Shown piece by piece: positions 1-11,060 of a stretch of DNA of 64,000 nt. Both the position numbers and the translations under genes were made by a program. Each line of letters opens with the position of its first letter. Position 1 is the stretch's first letter. The notes beneath the pieces were generated by a model. It was not told the origin of the DNA. It searched no databases and saw nothing but the letters and a program-made list of their open reading frames with translations. This DNA comes from Cloeon dipterum (taxonomy: Eukaryota; Arthropoda; Insecta; Ephemeroptera; Baetidae): positions 11,896,886-11,960,885 of the forward strand of contig NC_088789.1 in assembly GCF_949628265.1 (NCBI RefSeq). The letters run 5' to 3'.

Positions 1-1482
1 TAGTGACACGGAGGATGACAAGCCAACAAACCAAGTGGTTAAGTCACTGGCTGACTTGAATGCTCACAATCTTCAGTCACACGTTGAAAATGTATCCGGA
101 CTTCTCTCTGGTGGGCACAACATCCTTGGAATTTACTCGGTCAGCAAGGCCAGCAGTGTCAATGGAGTCCTTGATCCTTCTCAGGTATTTTAAGTTTCAA
201 AATTTTTATCGTTGACTAGCAAGGGGGCACCTTGTCTCGTGTTTAATTAATATTAAATTTAATTATACCTAATTTAAAACAGATGAAGAAAAATATTAAT
301 TTTCTCCATTTCCAAAGGCTTTTACTTCTGACTTTAAGTTATAATTATTGCAACTAAACAAAATTTCACAATATGCTTTGTGTTATGGCCTCTCTAAATA
401 AGTAATCATTGTTCCATCACTAGTTACTCTAAAAAAATAACTACCAAATTGGTGAACCAATTCTGTGACAGTTTAAAATTTAACAATGCAAATAAATTAC
501 ATTAAATTTTTGTAATTAATTTTATTATTTTCAGTTGAAAAAATTGGAGTCCTTGACATCAAAATTGAGCAGCCAACTTCCAGAGAAGCTGGTGATGCAT
601 TACAACACCGCTAGCAAAAAAGCAACCTGCAAATATCTGGACAGCAAATCACGGCTCAATAATTTAGACTTTAAATTCCAATCTAACCCCATCAGGTGGG
701 AGGAGATTGATGCTCGTTTTGTTTTTGATTTCAAGATTCCTCTCCCTGCTGGTGGGAAAGGTGTCACGTCCACCAAGACTAATCTAAAGGCGCTGTTAGA
801 TGAACAGGAGCAGTTGCTAAAAGAGGCGTATTGCCTCATTGGTGGCACTGTCCCTAGTTCTGAATCAACCTTAGATTCCATCTCGGGTGGACTTGGAGAT
901 GAGGAGGAGTCCAGATTAGAGGCCGAATTTCTGATTCGTGGCCCCATAGAAACCAAACTGACAAAAATTAAGTGTTCTGGAGTGTTGAATGTAGGCGGCC
1001 ACGTTCATAGCCGTACATTCCTGCATCCAAAGACCACTGTTGAAGACGCTGTCACTTGTCTGAAGGAGGACATCATCAGATCTCTCAGAACCAGAATTGA
1101 CTTGCATACAGATTCATTGGTTGAGGAGGAAGAGGGCAGCCCTGAGGAAAGGGTAATCCAACATGATCTACCCAGAAGGGTACTTTTCTCACTCCCGTAC
1201 TCTGCTGCTAAAATATCAAACTATTTGCTCCCCGGAGAAGAATCACAAGACTCGCAAGCGTCCCTTGAGCAGCTCCTTGGCTTTGTGTTTGATGATGAGG
1301 CAGAAGAACTGGAAGACGAGGTTGAAGACCCTGAACTCATGCTGCAACCAGAGGATCGGGAGATGACTCCCATGGGCATTGAGCAGGCTAGCAAGCCCAA
1401 TAATAATGCTCTATATATCGCGATTGGCGCGCTGGTCCTTATTTTTGCGATAACTGCAAACGTTTTCCTCAGCAGCAAGTGA
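1..1482 (+). CDS. ODR4: ODR4-like ER tail-anchored protein (5' partial)
   Basis: The exons visible are 2-184 (61 codons, entered in frame from outside the window) and 535-1482, joined in phase 0 by a GT-AG intron. The 535 exon begins with Leu (TTG) inside the protein; it is not a start. The product resembles the ODR4 family. The upstream exon ends in a segment around LLSGGHNILGIY, typical of the family's N-terminal MPN-like fold. The C terminus has an acidic stretch, then one hydrophobic segment (ALYIAIGALVLIFAITANVF) and a short SSK tail, which is tail-anchored topology. In worms ODR-4 is needed to send chemoreceptors to cilia. In mammals ODR4 anchors the UFM1 protease UFSP2 at the ER. A polyadenylation signal AATAAA lies at 1654-1659. 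The start codon and N terminus are outside the window. Confidence 0.88.
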
Positions 1483-2253
1483 TATTGTCAGTGCCTATCT
1501 TATATATAGGTATGTTAATCGTTTTCTTAAAGCAGTGTTCTCTGCATATTTCATTTTCAGTTTGTATTTTTTGTATAAAAATATAGCATGATTATTGATT
1601 AATGCTACCGATTCGCTCTTGTTGTGATATAATATACTGTGGCTAATAATGTGAATAAAAGTTCATTTGCCTTCAACAAAATATTTTAAATAAAACTCGA
1701 ATGCCTTTATCTTTTATTAATAAAAATTATGAAAAAAACATGGGGTTAAAAATAATGGTAAATTTAAAGTTTGAATTCTTAAAATTGCACGATTTAATTC
1801 ATAAATAAATTTTAAGATCAATTTTTGGCGCTGTTGAAGTGATGTAATTTGGAAACTGGATTATTGGGTACAACTATTGTCAAAACTCCTGAGTCATCTG
1901 AGTTTTGCATGGTCCCCAATAGTTGATAGATATGCAGCATTTTTTTAAATCAGAGTCGAATATGTTTAAAGCAGATAGAAGTTCTTATATAACAATTAAC
2001 AACTGCATTTATTTTGTTATCGCGCTTTCCCCACCTTATAACCTTTAATATTTATACTATACTCTAGTGCGCACACTCCTAAACTTTCGAAACTTCGTGC
2101 ATCCGTCCATCACTGTTGTTAACCATCACAAGGCTAACACTAGTTCCCAAGTCGAACTTTGCTCTTCAAAGCTAACGTTTGACTATTTCGACCACAACGC
2201 TTCTTATTGATTATCATTTGATAAGTGATCGGCTAAATAAGCAGGTAGACAAT
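1483..2253. other. intergenic: ODR4 3' UTR and ECH1 promoter side
   Basis: AT-rich and without a credible gene. It holds the ODR4 3' UTR and poly(A) signal (1654-1659). A two-part hairpin lies at 1871-1925: outer 9-bp arms 1871-1879/1917-1925 and inner 8-bp arms 1881-1888/1900-1907. The ECH1 promoter and 5' UTR presumably occupy about 2000-2253. Confidence 0.6.
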
Positions 2254-3547
2254 ATGTTTTCATCTGTAGCCCTCAGGCAATTAAAAAAATCGCCAATCTC
2301 AATACTAAGTAAGTTGATTTTGATTCGTGTTGTTTTGTTGGACAGCAAAGAATTTTAATATATTTATGCTTTTGCTGTAATATTCCGTATAATATTTCAG
2401 AGCAAACCAAGAATTTTGCTTCAACAATGGAGGGATTTGAAACACTTAGCGTTACAGTACCAAAACCTTTTGTGTACCAAGTTGAGCTCAACAGACCAAA
2501 GAGACTGAACACGATGAACCGTGCGATGTGGTTGTGAGTTTATTTTTTATTAATATTGCAGTTTAGTTAAATGTTATTATAATCCTTAAACGAATCAGTG
2601 TAAAGTGATATCTTTCATTTGCAGTGAAATTGGAAAATGTTTTGACAACTTAGCAACAAGAGATGACTGCCGGAGCATTGTTTTGACAGGATCGGGAAAA
2701 TTATTTTCAGCTGGTAAATTAAAGCTTGCAAACAAAACTTGCCTTGATTAATATTTTTCTTTTAACTCAGGAATTGATCTACAAGATATGATCGAACTGG
2801 GTGGACAGCTAGCAGAGCAAGAAGACATTGCGCGGAAATGCAAAATCCTTGAGCAAATGATTAAAAACTACCAAGACTATATTTCCGCTCTAGAGCGGTG
2901 TCCAAAGCCAGTGATCGCAGCCGTCCACAATGCCTGCATTGGCGGCGCCGTGGACCTGATCGTCGCTGCTGACATTCGAATGTGTTCTTCAGATGCATGG
3001 TTCCAAGTGAAAGAAGCTGAAATTGGGATGGCTGCTGACGTTGGCACTCTCCAGAGGCTACCCAGGGTCATTGGAAACCAGAGCCTTGTCAATGAACTTT
3101 GCCTAACATCCAGGAAGATGGAACCGATAGAAGCGAAAGACTGTGGTTTGGTTAGCAAAGTTTTTGACACAAGAGACAGGTGAATTAGCGTTTAAATGTA
3201 CTAAATATATTTTTATTCTTGAATCATGATGACATTGCAGTTTGGTAGCTGGTGCTCTTGAATTGGCTGAGCAAATTGCGAGCAAAAGTCCAGTGGCGGT
3301 GCAATTGACGAAACGAACGCTGGTGCATGCAAGGAACAACAACACCCAGGATGGACTTGACTTTATCGTAAGTCAAATCTTATTATCTGCTGGGGACTCA
3401 TCCCTATCGACCTTGAATGTGAATTGATTTTTTAAATTAAATTTCTAGCGATACTGGAACATGACCATGCTGCAAAGCGAAGATTTCATCAATGCAGCAA
3501 TGGCACAAGCTACCAAGAGCCCGCCTCCAACTTTTGCAAAGCTGTGA
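2254..3547 (+). CDS. ECH1: Delta(3,5)-Delta(2,4)-dienoyl-CoA isomerase
   Basis: The six exons are 2254-2308, 2401-2533, 2625-2713, 2771-3179, 3241-3367 and 3449-3547. All phases agree and give 303 aa. The enzyme isomerises 3,5-dienoyl-CoA to 2,4-dienoyl-CoA during beta-oxidation of unsaturated fatty acids with odd-numbered double bonds. It is a crotonase fold. The three acidic residues used by ECH1 are present with the right spacing: D154 (in AVDLI), E174 (in QVKEAEIG) and D182 (in MAADVG). The signature AADVGTLQRLP is near-identical to vertebrate ECH1. The N terminus is basic and hydroxylated without acidic residues, as in a mitochondrial presequence. The protein ends in AKL, a PTS1-type peroxisomal signal, so dual targeting is likely. 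AATAAA is at 3595-3600. The 3' end converges on DRC8. Confidence 0.93.
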
Positions 3548-3648
3548 ATATCTTTAGGCTCTTTTGGTGATTGGTTATTTGTTAATTGTATAAAAATAAA
3601 CAGTTGCATTTGTAAGATTTGAAATGAGATTATTTGACTTTGACTCAC

Positions 3649-4278
3649 CATTAATTTTGGGACAAAATCTTCGTAGTATATTAAATTGGTGTTTGGATCA
3701 ACTGCTGCTGTGAGCATGTCATCAATTTCTTCTTGTGAGAAAGCCTCACCCTCTGTTGTCAAGAGTTCTTTTAGTTTTTCTGGACACACAGTCCCTTTGC
3801 CTTCTGGATCAAATGTTTTTAGAGCTGCGAGTAGAAGCTCAGGCTCTGCTCCCTGAAGCCTAACCAGCACAACCAAAGTAGTGTCGTACCAAAATAATTA
3901 AATTATTTATAATAAAACCTATTTTCTTGCAAAATTTCAGCCATTACAGGAAGGAACCTGTTGAGTTTAACACTTCCAGTCATTTCTTGATCTTCGACTT
4001 GCACTAATATTTCTTGAAGTTCAGATTCTGAAGGACAGCATCCTGTGTGCCAAATTAGGCTTTTAAATTGCTTGGGTGTAATAGTTATTAACGAGCATTA
4101 CCTAAAGACCTTATAATCGTACCTATCTCCCGTACATCTACCGCGTCAGAGCCAGTGTGGTCAAAAAGTTTAAATGCATCATTAATTTTCTTCTCCAAGT
4201 TAGAGGCCTCTGCAAACGTTGAAAAGTTCACTATACACTACTTAAACTATGTTTTAATTTACCCTCTTTTTTATTCAT
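3649..4278 (-). CDS. DRC8: Dynein regulatory complex protein 8 (EFCAB2-like), last exon unresolved
   Basis: Exons on the minus strand are 4278-4263, 4209-4102, 4042-3919 and 3859-3649. Phases fit and give 153 aa up to ...VPKLM, closely matching EFCAB2/DRC8 throughout, including the segments FKLFDHTGSDAVDVREIGTI and TTEGEAFSQEEIDDMLTAA. DRC8 is a calmodulin-like subunit of the axonemal nexin-dynein regulatory complex, so it points to motile cilia or sperm flagella. The EF-hand loops look degenerate: the first lacks the central Gly, and the last has Lys instead of Glu at loop position 12. Calcium binding is therefore doubtful. A strong donor, GTGAGT, follows at 3648. A short terminal exon should exist but I could not place it. 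Reading through would stop at 3445 and add 50 or more unmatched residues antisense to the ECH1 last exon. Confidence 0.85.
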
Positions 4279-4735
4279 TGTGGATTATTTATATTTGTTA
4301 TGTAATAGCAAGTGAGAAAAATTTAAATGATTAACAAACAGGTCCCATCTCCTTGGAGACGAGCTACACAACCTCACACCCATGCAATTGTTTTCAAAAA
4401 TCAAACACAAACTTAAAAAGTAAATTCAAAAGTATATTTATAAAAAAAACATACATTTGCGTCAACTTCAGTTATAATTATAGAAAGTAAAACATTATGG
4501 AATACACCTTCAAAATATGACTTTCATTTTGGAAAGATATAACATCACTCTCGATTTAACTGTCACTCATGCTAACAAGCATATCAATATAAGATTTTCA
4601 CAATTCATTTACAATATGGACGGATCGTTTCCTTTTGTGCTCAGCAGCACGGACGGTTTCGCTTATTTGATTTGTCTTAAAATGTATTTAATCAGCATTA
4701 ATAAGTAATTCATAATAATGCACAACTTGAATGGT
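4279..4735. other. intergenic between DRC8 start and transferrin 3' end
   Basis: AT-rich spacer holding the DRC8 promoter and 5' UTR (minus) and the transferrin 3' UTR (minus). A 63-codon plus-strand ORF at 4517-4708 has no splice context or family likeness. I see no other gene. Confidence 0.55.
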
Positions 4736-7700
4736 TCAATGCAAAAACTGCCTCCTGCCTAGCAAGACAGCAAATATTGACATAAAGATCATAGCTACAG
4801 ACTCCGTTAAACTAGCTGCTCCAGCTTGGCAGTCAACAATGGCTCGGGCTCTCATAAAGTCCCTGCCGAGGTAAGCCCTGTAATTCCGCTCTTCTTTAGG
4901 CAGAATGTACAGTTGCTGAGTTGCATCTTGGAAAATCAGATCGGAATATGGGGGTGGAGAGTAGAACATACTGAAGCTGAAAGCGAGAAACCATTTTAGT
5001 TTTTCTGGTGTGAAGTAAGGAACACACCAGTTTCTCTTAAAATAATTATTTTTCAGTCTTAGGTTGAGAAAAATACAAGGGTTTTAATTACCTGAACTCG
5101 TCCTGGTACTTTCTTCCATAAAATTGTTGAGCATAGATAAATAGATTAGTGTAGGCCTCAATTTCACTTTCGTTGTAATACGATCCTCCTCTAGTGATGA
5201 TTGCGTTGGCTTTGGCCTTGCCCAGGCTGCACCACTTGTAGTCTTTCAGAGAAGCCCTGGTTCCGTCTGGGCAGAGTAGCTCGTAATCATCAGTAAGAGT
5301 ATTTCTGGCCCACCATTCCCTCCGCTTGCCATCAGTATTTTCCATGACAGTTGTGTGTTTTACAAAAGCAACATCACCTGCAATGAAAGAAAATTGAAAT
5401 TTCGTTAGGATTTTTTTCGATCACCTTCGTTTGGTGTTCTAGGAATATTAAGTTTAGGAAAATTTCCACGGTATTCCAATAATTAATTTCTAAGTCAACC
5501 ATAAGATTCTTTGTTTGGTAATAACTTATCAGTATTCTGACTGAATATTATATATGTGTATGTACCATTCATTCCATCCAGTTATTACAATTGACGCTAA
5601 ACTTACCTCCACCTTCAACCAGACAGCGGAATGCTCCAGTGTGGCCATAGAAGTCCTCAGAGGCGTCTCGTCGGCAGTATCGGAAACTTGATCCATGGCA
5701 CAGATCGCAAAGATTGTCGTATGGAACTCCTCTGTTGTACTCTGCACTCAGGGCGCCAGGCACGCATGATTTGGTGAAATACTCGGCTGCAGCTCTAATG
5801 CTATCGCAGCCGTAGCTCCTGATCCAGCCGTTGGAAATGAGATATGCCAATGGTATTACCCATCCAGAAGCAGTGTTAATTCCAGAGTGGCAGGTGTACT
5901 TTCCTAAAATCAATTTTTGGACAATATTTCAATGATGGCAGCTCAAATTGGTTGTTCCTCTTCTGTTACATTAATTAAATTGACATATTTAAGGATCTAC
6001 TACTTAAAACTGAGTTCATAGGCAACCAAAATGTTGTGGACTCTTTTCAAGTGCGATTAATGATTTATCTGAGTGAGTAAAAGAGCTGGTGGTTTAAAAT
6101 TTTCAGTAGTACAAACCTCTGAGGTATGTCAGTTCAGTGGTGTGGTCATTTTCTCTGGCGACTGCTACTACATAGTACTCAGGTTTTCCAAGATTATAAA
6201 CCTCAGCTATAATAGGGATGTGGTCGTAACTGAGGCCTCCTGTGTAAACATCGCTGGCGTCAAGAACTGCTACATCGGCATCTCCCGTCTTGATGGCTTG
6301 CAAGCAATGAACGTGACTGTGGGCCTTGTAGCATGACATGTCTGGTTTCAGCAGTTGAGCTTTCAGAGCGGTCTAGATAAATACATTTTGTTAAAAAATG
6401 AGAAAGAAATAGAAATCGTAGGCTATACCCTCATTCTGACGCATTTCTCCATTTCTGGTTCAGAGGTTACGCAGAGAGTCATTCTGGAGACTGGACACTT
6501 GCGGACCGACAAAATTGGTTCAAGAGCTTTGCCTAGATAGCCTGAGAAGGTTTGCTTTTGCTCTTCTATCGCCATCAAGTCTCGCGCAGTATCCTTAACG
6601 AGTTTAAAGTTTACATTGAGAGGTGTTGTTGGTAGAACCACTTATTATTACCTGCAGTAGGAGGTTGTGTTGGTTCCCATACTTAGGCGAGGAAACAAAC
6701 AGTCTGAAATCATCATCCCGGTTTAAATTACCCTCAGTAACATTTTGTTCATAGGAAGGTCGATCAAAACGGCTATTTCCAAATTGTCTCTTGCTTCTGG
6801 AGTTTGGCCGGCCAGAGCGACCAAACTGCCGATCTTCGTTGTTGAAAAGGTCTTGGTTATTTGAGTTCCGATTGAACAAGTCCTGATCTCTGATGGGATT
6901 TCCAAAGCGGTCATACTGCTGCCTCTCCGTTGTGTAGTCACTTCTTGATTGGTTGTATGAAGAAGGATTTAATGGAGCACTGCCTCCATACAACTCAACT
7001 GCTTTCTGTGAAACAGATAATTGTTTTATCGATGTTCAAAATTTTCAGTTCCAAGGGTTGAGGTTCATATTAATGGAGAGTGCTTTAGTGCCTATCACTT
7101 CCAGATCTAAAAATTCAAGCAGTACAAATCTTATTGAATGTGACAGAAAAATGCATTTTTTTGCACATTGAAAATACTTATAATATCAGTCTTAAAAGTA
7201 ACAGGAAGACTATTTAAACAAATAAATACCTTTAAAAATTTCTGGAAGGTTTTCCTCCTGTCAAATGATTGTCCAGACGAAGTAACAATTGCATGAGCCG
7301 GGACCTGGCCCCAGTTGCAGTTTTGATATTCATCAACCGAAGCTCTCTTTCCATCAAGACACAGCAACTCAAATTGGTCCTTTCGAGTGGAAGCTGAAAT
7401 TCCAAAACCACAATTTTAAAAAATAACAATAAAATAATATATAAGATGCTTACAAAGGGTGTTGCCAGTAATCATTTCCTGGATTGTAGTGTGCTTTAGA
7501 AAAGCAATATCTCCTGCCTCGACCAAGCAACGGAAAGCGCCTTCGAAGCCGGCATATGGATCAGCACTTGTGCATCTTCCGCCTGGCACTTCTCCAATAC
7601 AAAGTTGGCACAGTTTATCAGAATTGTCGCCGATCGGGTTGTATTTATCGGTCAAAGAGTTGACAGCACAACTGGGCCCAAAGTATGCTATGGCAGATTT

Positions 7701-8704
7701 CACGTGGTTGTTGCAGTCAACCACTTCCAAACCCCCACGTTTCATCATCTATGGAAAAATTTAATTATTTTACAATTCTGTATACACATTAATTTAAAAA
7801 CTAACATTGTCGATTGGGATGACCCATCCAGCCTGTGTACCAACTCCAGCAAAACATGCCTTCTTGTTACGCAGGTCTCGCAGAGAGCGCACCTCAGGAA
7901 GCGACCCTCTTTTTATAGCAGCCACAGCGTAGTAATTCAATGCGTCATCTAAGCAGGAAACTTAAAATGAAAAAGAAATAGGTTAAAATATATGTTGTTT
8001 ACTTTCTAGACGCTCTTGCATGATGGGAATCAAACTGTGGTATCGCCCGCCAATGAATACTTCGCCAGCATCTAAACTTGTCAGGTGGACTTTGCCTTCA
8101 TCCAACAGACCCATGCATTCGTCCTTGTTAAAGGCCTGAAATGAGAGGCTTGATTAATTCAAAACACATATCAAATAATAATTATTACGTTTAAGAAAAA
8201 ATTAGCAAGAGTGTACGTCGTGCATTTAAAAAGTTCAGCTGCTTCTGATAAACGGTTAAATTACCCGAACACATTCTACGTGAAGTCCATCATTTCTAAA
8301 TTTTTTTGCAGTCATGTCTCTTTCAACAGCTTTGGAGAAATTAAGGCATTTGTACTGCTCTGCTTGTCCCACGGTGCACCACTTGACCAAACCTTCTTCT
8401 TCTTGTGAACTGTATTGAGCTGCATCAACCAAATAAAATAAAATAAATTTTTGGGAACATATAAAATTCACATTTATGCACATATCTTTAAAAAATTGTG
8501 TATTTAGTGCAAATATATTCATACTGTTTATAATATAGAAATTAGCAACATGCAACTATTTTTGCAACCTTCAAAGCCGCAAGCTCCACGCCTTAAAAAC
8601 GTTGGAGACACCGCTGTATATTATGGCTCTTCGGAAAAAAACTCACCTGCCGCATAAGTGAAGACAATTGCCCAGATGGACCACTTCAGAGCAAGTGAAA
8701 TCAT
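4736..8704 (-). CDS. Two-lobe insect transferrin, probably membrane- or GPI-anchored
   Basis: Twelve exons: 8704-8647, 8419-8265, 8135-8003, 7948-7806, 7748-7454, 7393-7230, 7005-6652, 6593-6429, 6372-6117, 5903-5607, 5377-5092 and 4976-4736. All phases fit, giving 848 aa. A signal peptide (MISLALKWSIWAIVFTYAA) precedes the N-lobe start LVKWCTVGQAEQYKC. The C-lobe starts near RMTLCVTSEPEMEKC. By alignment from memory to human transferrin, the N-lobe keeps the Asp (D93), first Tyr (Y122) and His (H249), but the second Tyr is F231 and the anion Thr/Arg are A149/T153. The C-lobe keeps D527, Y556 and H681, but the second Tyr is H662 and the anion Thr/Arg are S581/T585. An Asn/Arg/Gln-rich insert (about 323-415) with an RSKR site precedes the end of the N-lobe. 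The hydrophobic C terminus after CQAGAAS suggests a GPI signal or a single anchor. It is closer to the Tsf2/Tsf3 type than to haemolymph Tsf1; the exact paralogue is uncertain. Confidence 0.9.
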
Positions 8705-9310
8705 TTTTTCAGATTACCTGAGGTGGCGAGATAAATCTGAACCAAAAATATCCATAAAATTGATAAAAACTGGCCACCAACACCTGTTGTTTTGTGCTTG
8801 GTGACCACCGCCCAAGCTTTATTTTTAATAGCGCGCATCTTCCGCTAGAGGGCTGTAGAATTTTCTATCAAGAGGCCTCTGCTAAGCGGGAATCTCAGGG
8901 ATCAAAAAGGTGTAACCTGACTAGTTTTAAATTATTTAATTATTATGATTTCCTCTCCCAAAATTGAATTTTCCTCTCAAAAAGATTGATTATTAAATTT
9001 TGCAAATTAGTTAATTCAGTCCAGATCAGTCTGATCATCATTTTTGCCGATGCAAAATGAATGAACAAAATAGGTTTTTTTGACGAAGTGCGTAGTGTAG
9101 CGCGCTTCTTAAAAAAAGCGAAAACACACAACTTAAGTTTTTCCATAATTCATATATTTTATTTTGATTAAAGGTACAATTTGTTGCATGTGCGAAATAT
9201 TTGATAAAGTCGGAAAAATCACAAAGATTTCATTAGATGGAATTAAAGTGAAAATATAAAAAATAACCAAATTGCTTTGTCACTCAATCATGCCTATATT
9301 GCTATTTTTT
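8705..9310. other. intergenic upstream of transferrin
   Basis: Transferrin promoter and 5' UTR on the minus strand (a TATA-like TATTAAAAATA reads in reverse near 8820-8830), then the 3' UTR side of the next minus-strand gene. No gene is recognisable. Confidence 0.5.
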
Positions 9311-10296
9311 CTAATTTTCACTGCTCTCCGCCTTGACATCACTAAATTTCTCATCATTCACTTCTGTGATGACAGAATTTTTACTGGCTTCAGTAGTGAT
9401 ACCTCTAGGTTGTTCAATAGAAGATGTAGAACTTCTGAACAAATTTGCTATTTTACTGAAAAAGTTGCCAATACTTTGCCAAAATGTGACATTTGTTTCA
9501 GCTTCTTCCTTGTCCTGTTTATCAGGTGTGCCTTCTGGAATTTCTTCGAGTGTTGCTTCAGTGATTATATTAATGGAGGTTTCTTCTTTAACTTTAGTTT
9601 GCTCATTTTCATTTTCAGGGTCCGTTTCTTTTTCTCCTGTTTCTTGCGACAGAGGCGTATCCTGTTCCACGGCATCAGCAAGAGGAGAAATCATTTCTTT
9701 CTTCTCTTCAGCACTTGGGATCGGTTCAGACTTTTTCTCTTCATTGTCTTTTACAACCACCGATGGCTCTTCTTTTTTCTTCTCAGGATCAGCGAGCAAA
9801 AGAGAATTTCTAGTTTCCTCATTTCCAGGATTTGCAGAAGGGACAATCTCTCCTTCCTTTTTCTTAAGAACAGAGTTCTTGGAATTTTCCGAATTTTCAT
9901 CTTCCTTGCTCACGACTGTAAGTAGTGAGACGTTAGCTTCGTCTTCTTCCTTTTGCTGTTGCTTCGCGTTAAGTGCTCCTTCATTTGATACGCCCTTGTT
10001 ACCATTCTCAGCATCAGGGAGTTCAACAGCTTGTTTAGGATTTTCATCTTTTTTTACAGCCATATGAAGACGATCTTCAGCTTTAACGTCAACCTTCTGC
10101 TGTTGCTCCTTTTCGAGCACTCCTTCACGTGGTGAATCTTGGTTGTTATTTTCTTTGTCTGCAATTGGGCCTGAAAGAGGAACAATATAATAATTTCTAT
10201 GCAATAAAACAATATCAAACAAAAATTCAAATATTAACCAGCATTAACATGGGCCACCAGCATAAAGACGAAAGCAAAGAGGGACAAGAATCTCAT
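9311..10296 (-). CDS. Unrecognised secreted Lys/Glu-rich protein with internal repeat
   Basis: Two exons: 10296-10239 (signal peptide) and 10170-9311, joined in phase 1, giving 305 aa. The start ATG opens a clear signal peptide, MRFLSLFAFVFMLVAHVNA. The mature part is strongly charged and low in complexity, with more than a third of residues Asp, Glu or Lys plus many Asn/Gln, and has no cysteine in the secreted portion. Residues 35-68 and 83-117 look like two diverged copies of one unit: EG(V/A)L, then QQQK, then a V-K-x-DEN core. One segment stands out near the C terminus, FWQSIGNFFSKIANLFRSS (249-267): aromatic, amphipathic and basic. I recognise no family. The gene lies next to a second small secreted gene on the same strand. 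It may be a lineage-specific extracellular, cuticle, silk, seminal or salivary protein; function unknown. Confidence 0.78.
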
Positions 10297-10510
10297 TTTT
10301 CCAGCAAGTGTTGGTTACAAGAACGCCGTTTGAGAAATGAGAGAAAATTTCAAATTTAGCGTTGCACGTACTGATGGTGTTATCTGTCCTGTGCCATCAG
10401 ACACGTATAAAGACAGATATCACCATAAATTGTTGGCATTTTCCTTGCGAGTGTCTTTAACCTCTTTATATGGTGACTCATAAAACCAAACAAGGATTTT
10501 TATACTGGCC

Positions 10511-11060
10511 TTAAAAGGTGTCAAAGAACTCACCAGAAACTTCGCTCGTGACCAACCCATAGATCGGCAATAGGCGATTGCCGAAGAACATCTTTATCTG
10601 CACAAAATGCCCATCAGTTTGGTCATCCGTTTCAGGATTCAGTGTTTTTCCCTTTCTTTCTGCCCCCTCAACAATAGAACGACTTACTTGGTGCTTCTGT
10701 ACGCCTTTTTGGAATCACAAAATTGCAGTTTAATTTAAATATTAATACGTGAGTAATTTCCACATTACTTGCATTGGGGATTCTCACTGGTTTTGAGTTT
10801 CCAAACCAATAGGGCAAACTTACAACCAACTGTTAATATATAAATAGAGGTGTAATTTGATAAATGTTTAACTTGAGGAACATTAAAAAAATATTTCAAA
10901 TTAACCTGTTTGCCTTTCTCCACATTTTTAGAACCATCCTTTGCTGTTGGCAAAGTTCTAGCAAACGAAGCTCCTATAATTCAAAGTTTTGGACTACGTG
11001 TGCATAAAAAAAGTGATTATAATTACCAATAAGAATGATTACAGTGAACGTACGCAGCAT
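10511..11060 (-). CDS. Unrecognised small secreted protein (about 95 aa)
   Basis: I assembled three exons: 11060-11027, 10973-10906 and 10696-10511, phases 1 and 0, ending at TAA. The start gives a signal peptide, MLRTFTVIILIGASFA, with a likely cut before RTLP. The mature chain is about 79 aa. It is basic and polar at first (KNVEKGKQKHQVSRSIVEGA), then a more hydrophobic C-terminal part with FFGNRLLPIYGLVTSEV, and contains no cysteine. The exon structure (signal peptide in a short first exon ending in a Gly codon at phase 1) matches the neighbouring 9,311-10,296 gene, suggesting a related origin or convergent layout. The model has open points: a GTGAGT donor sits 18 nt before the stop, and a further short exon inside 10,705-10,905 cannot be ruled out. 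No family recognised; expression is not shown. Confidence 0.6.

Noticed and set aside
4517-4708. Small plus-strand ORF beside the transferrin 3' end
   Set aside because: AT-rich, no conserved features, lies in probable UTR/intergenic DNA.
9272-10067. Long plus-strand ORFs rich in Phe and Ser
   Set aside because: Antisense shadows of the Lys/Glu-rich secreted gene (AAG/GAA codons read back as CTT/TTC).
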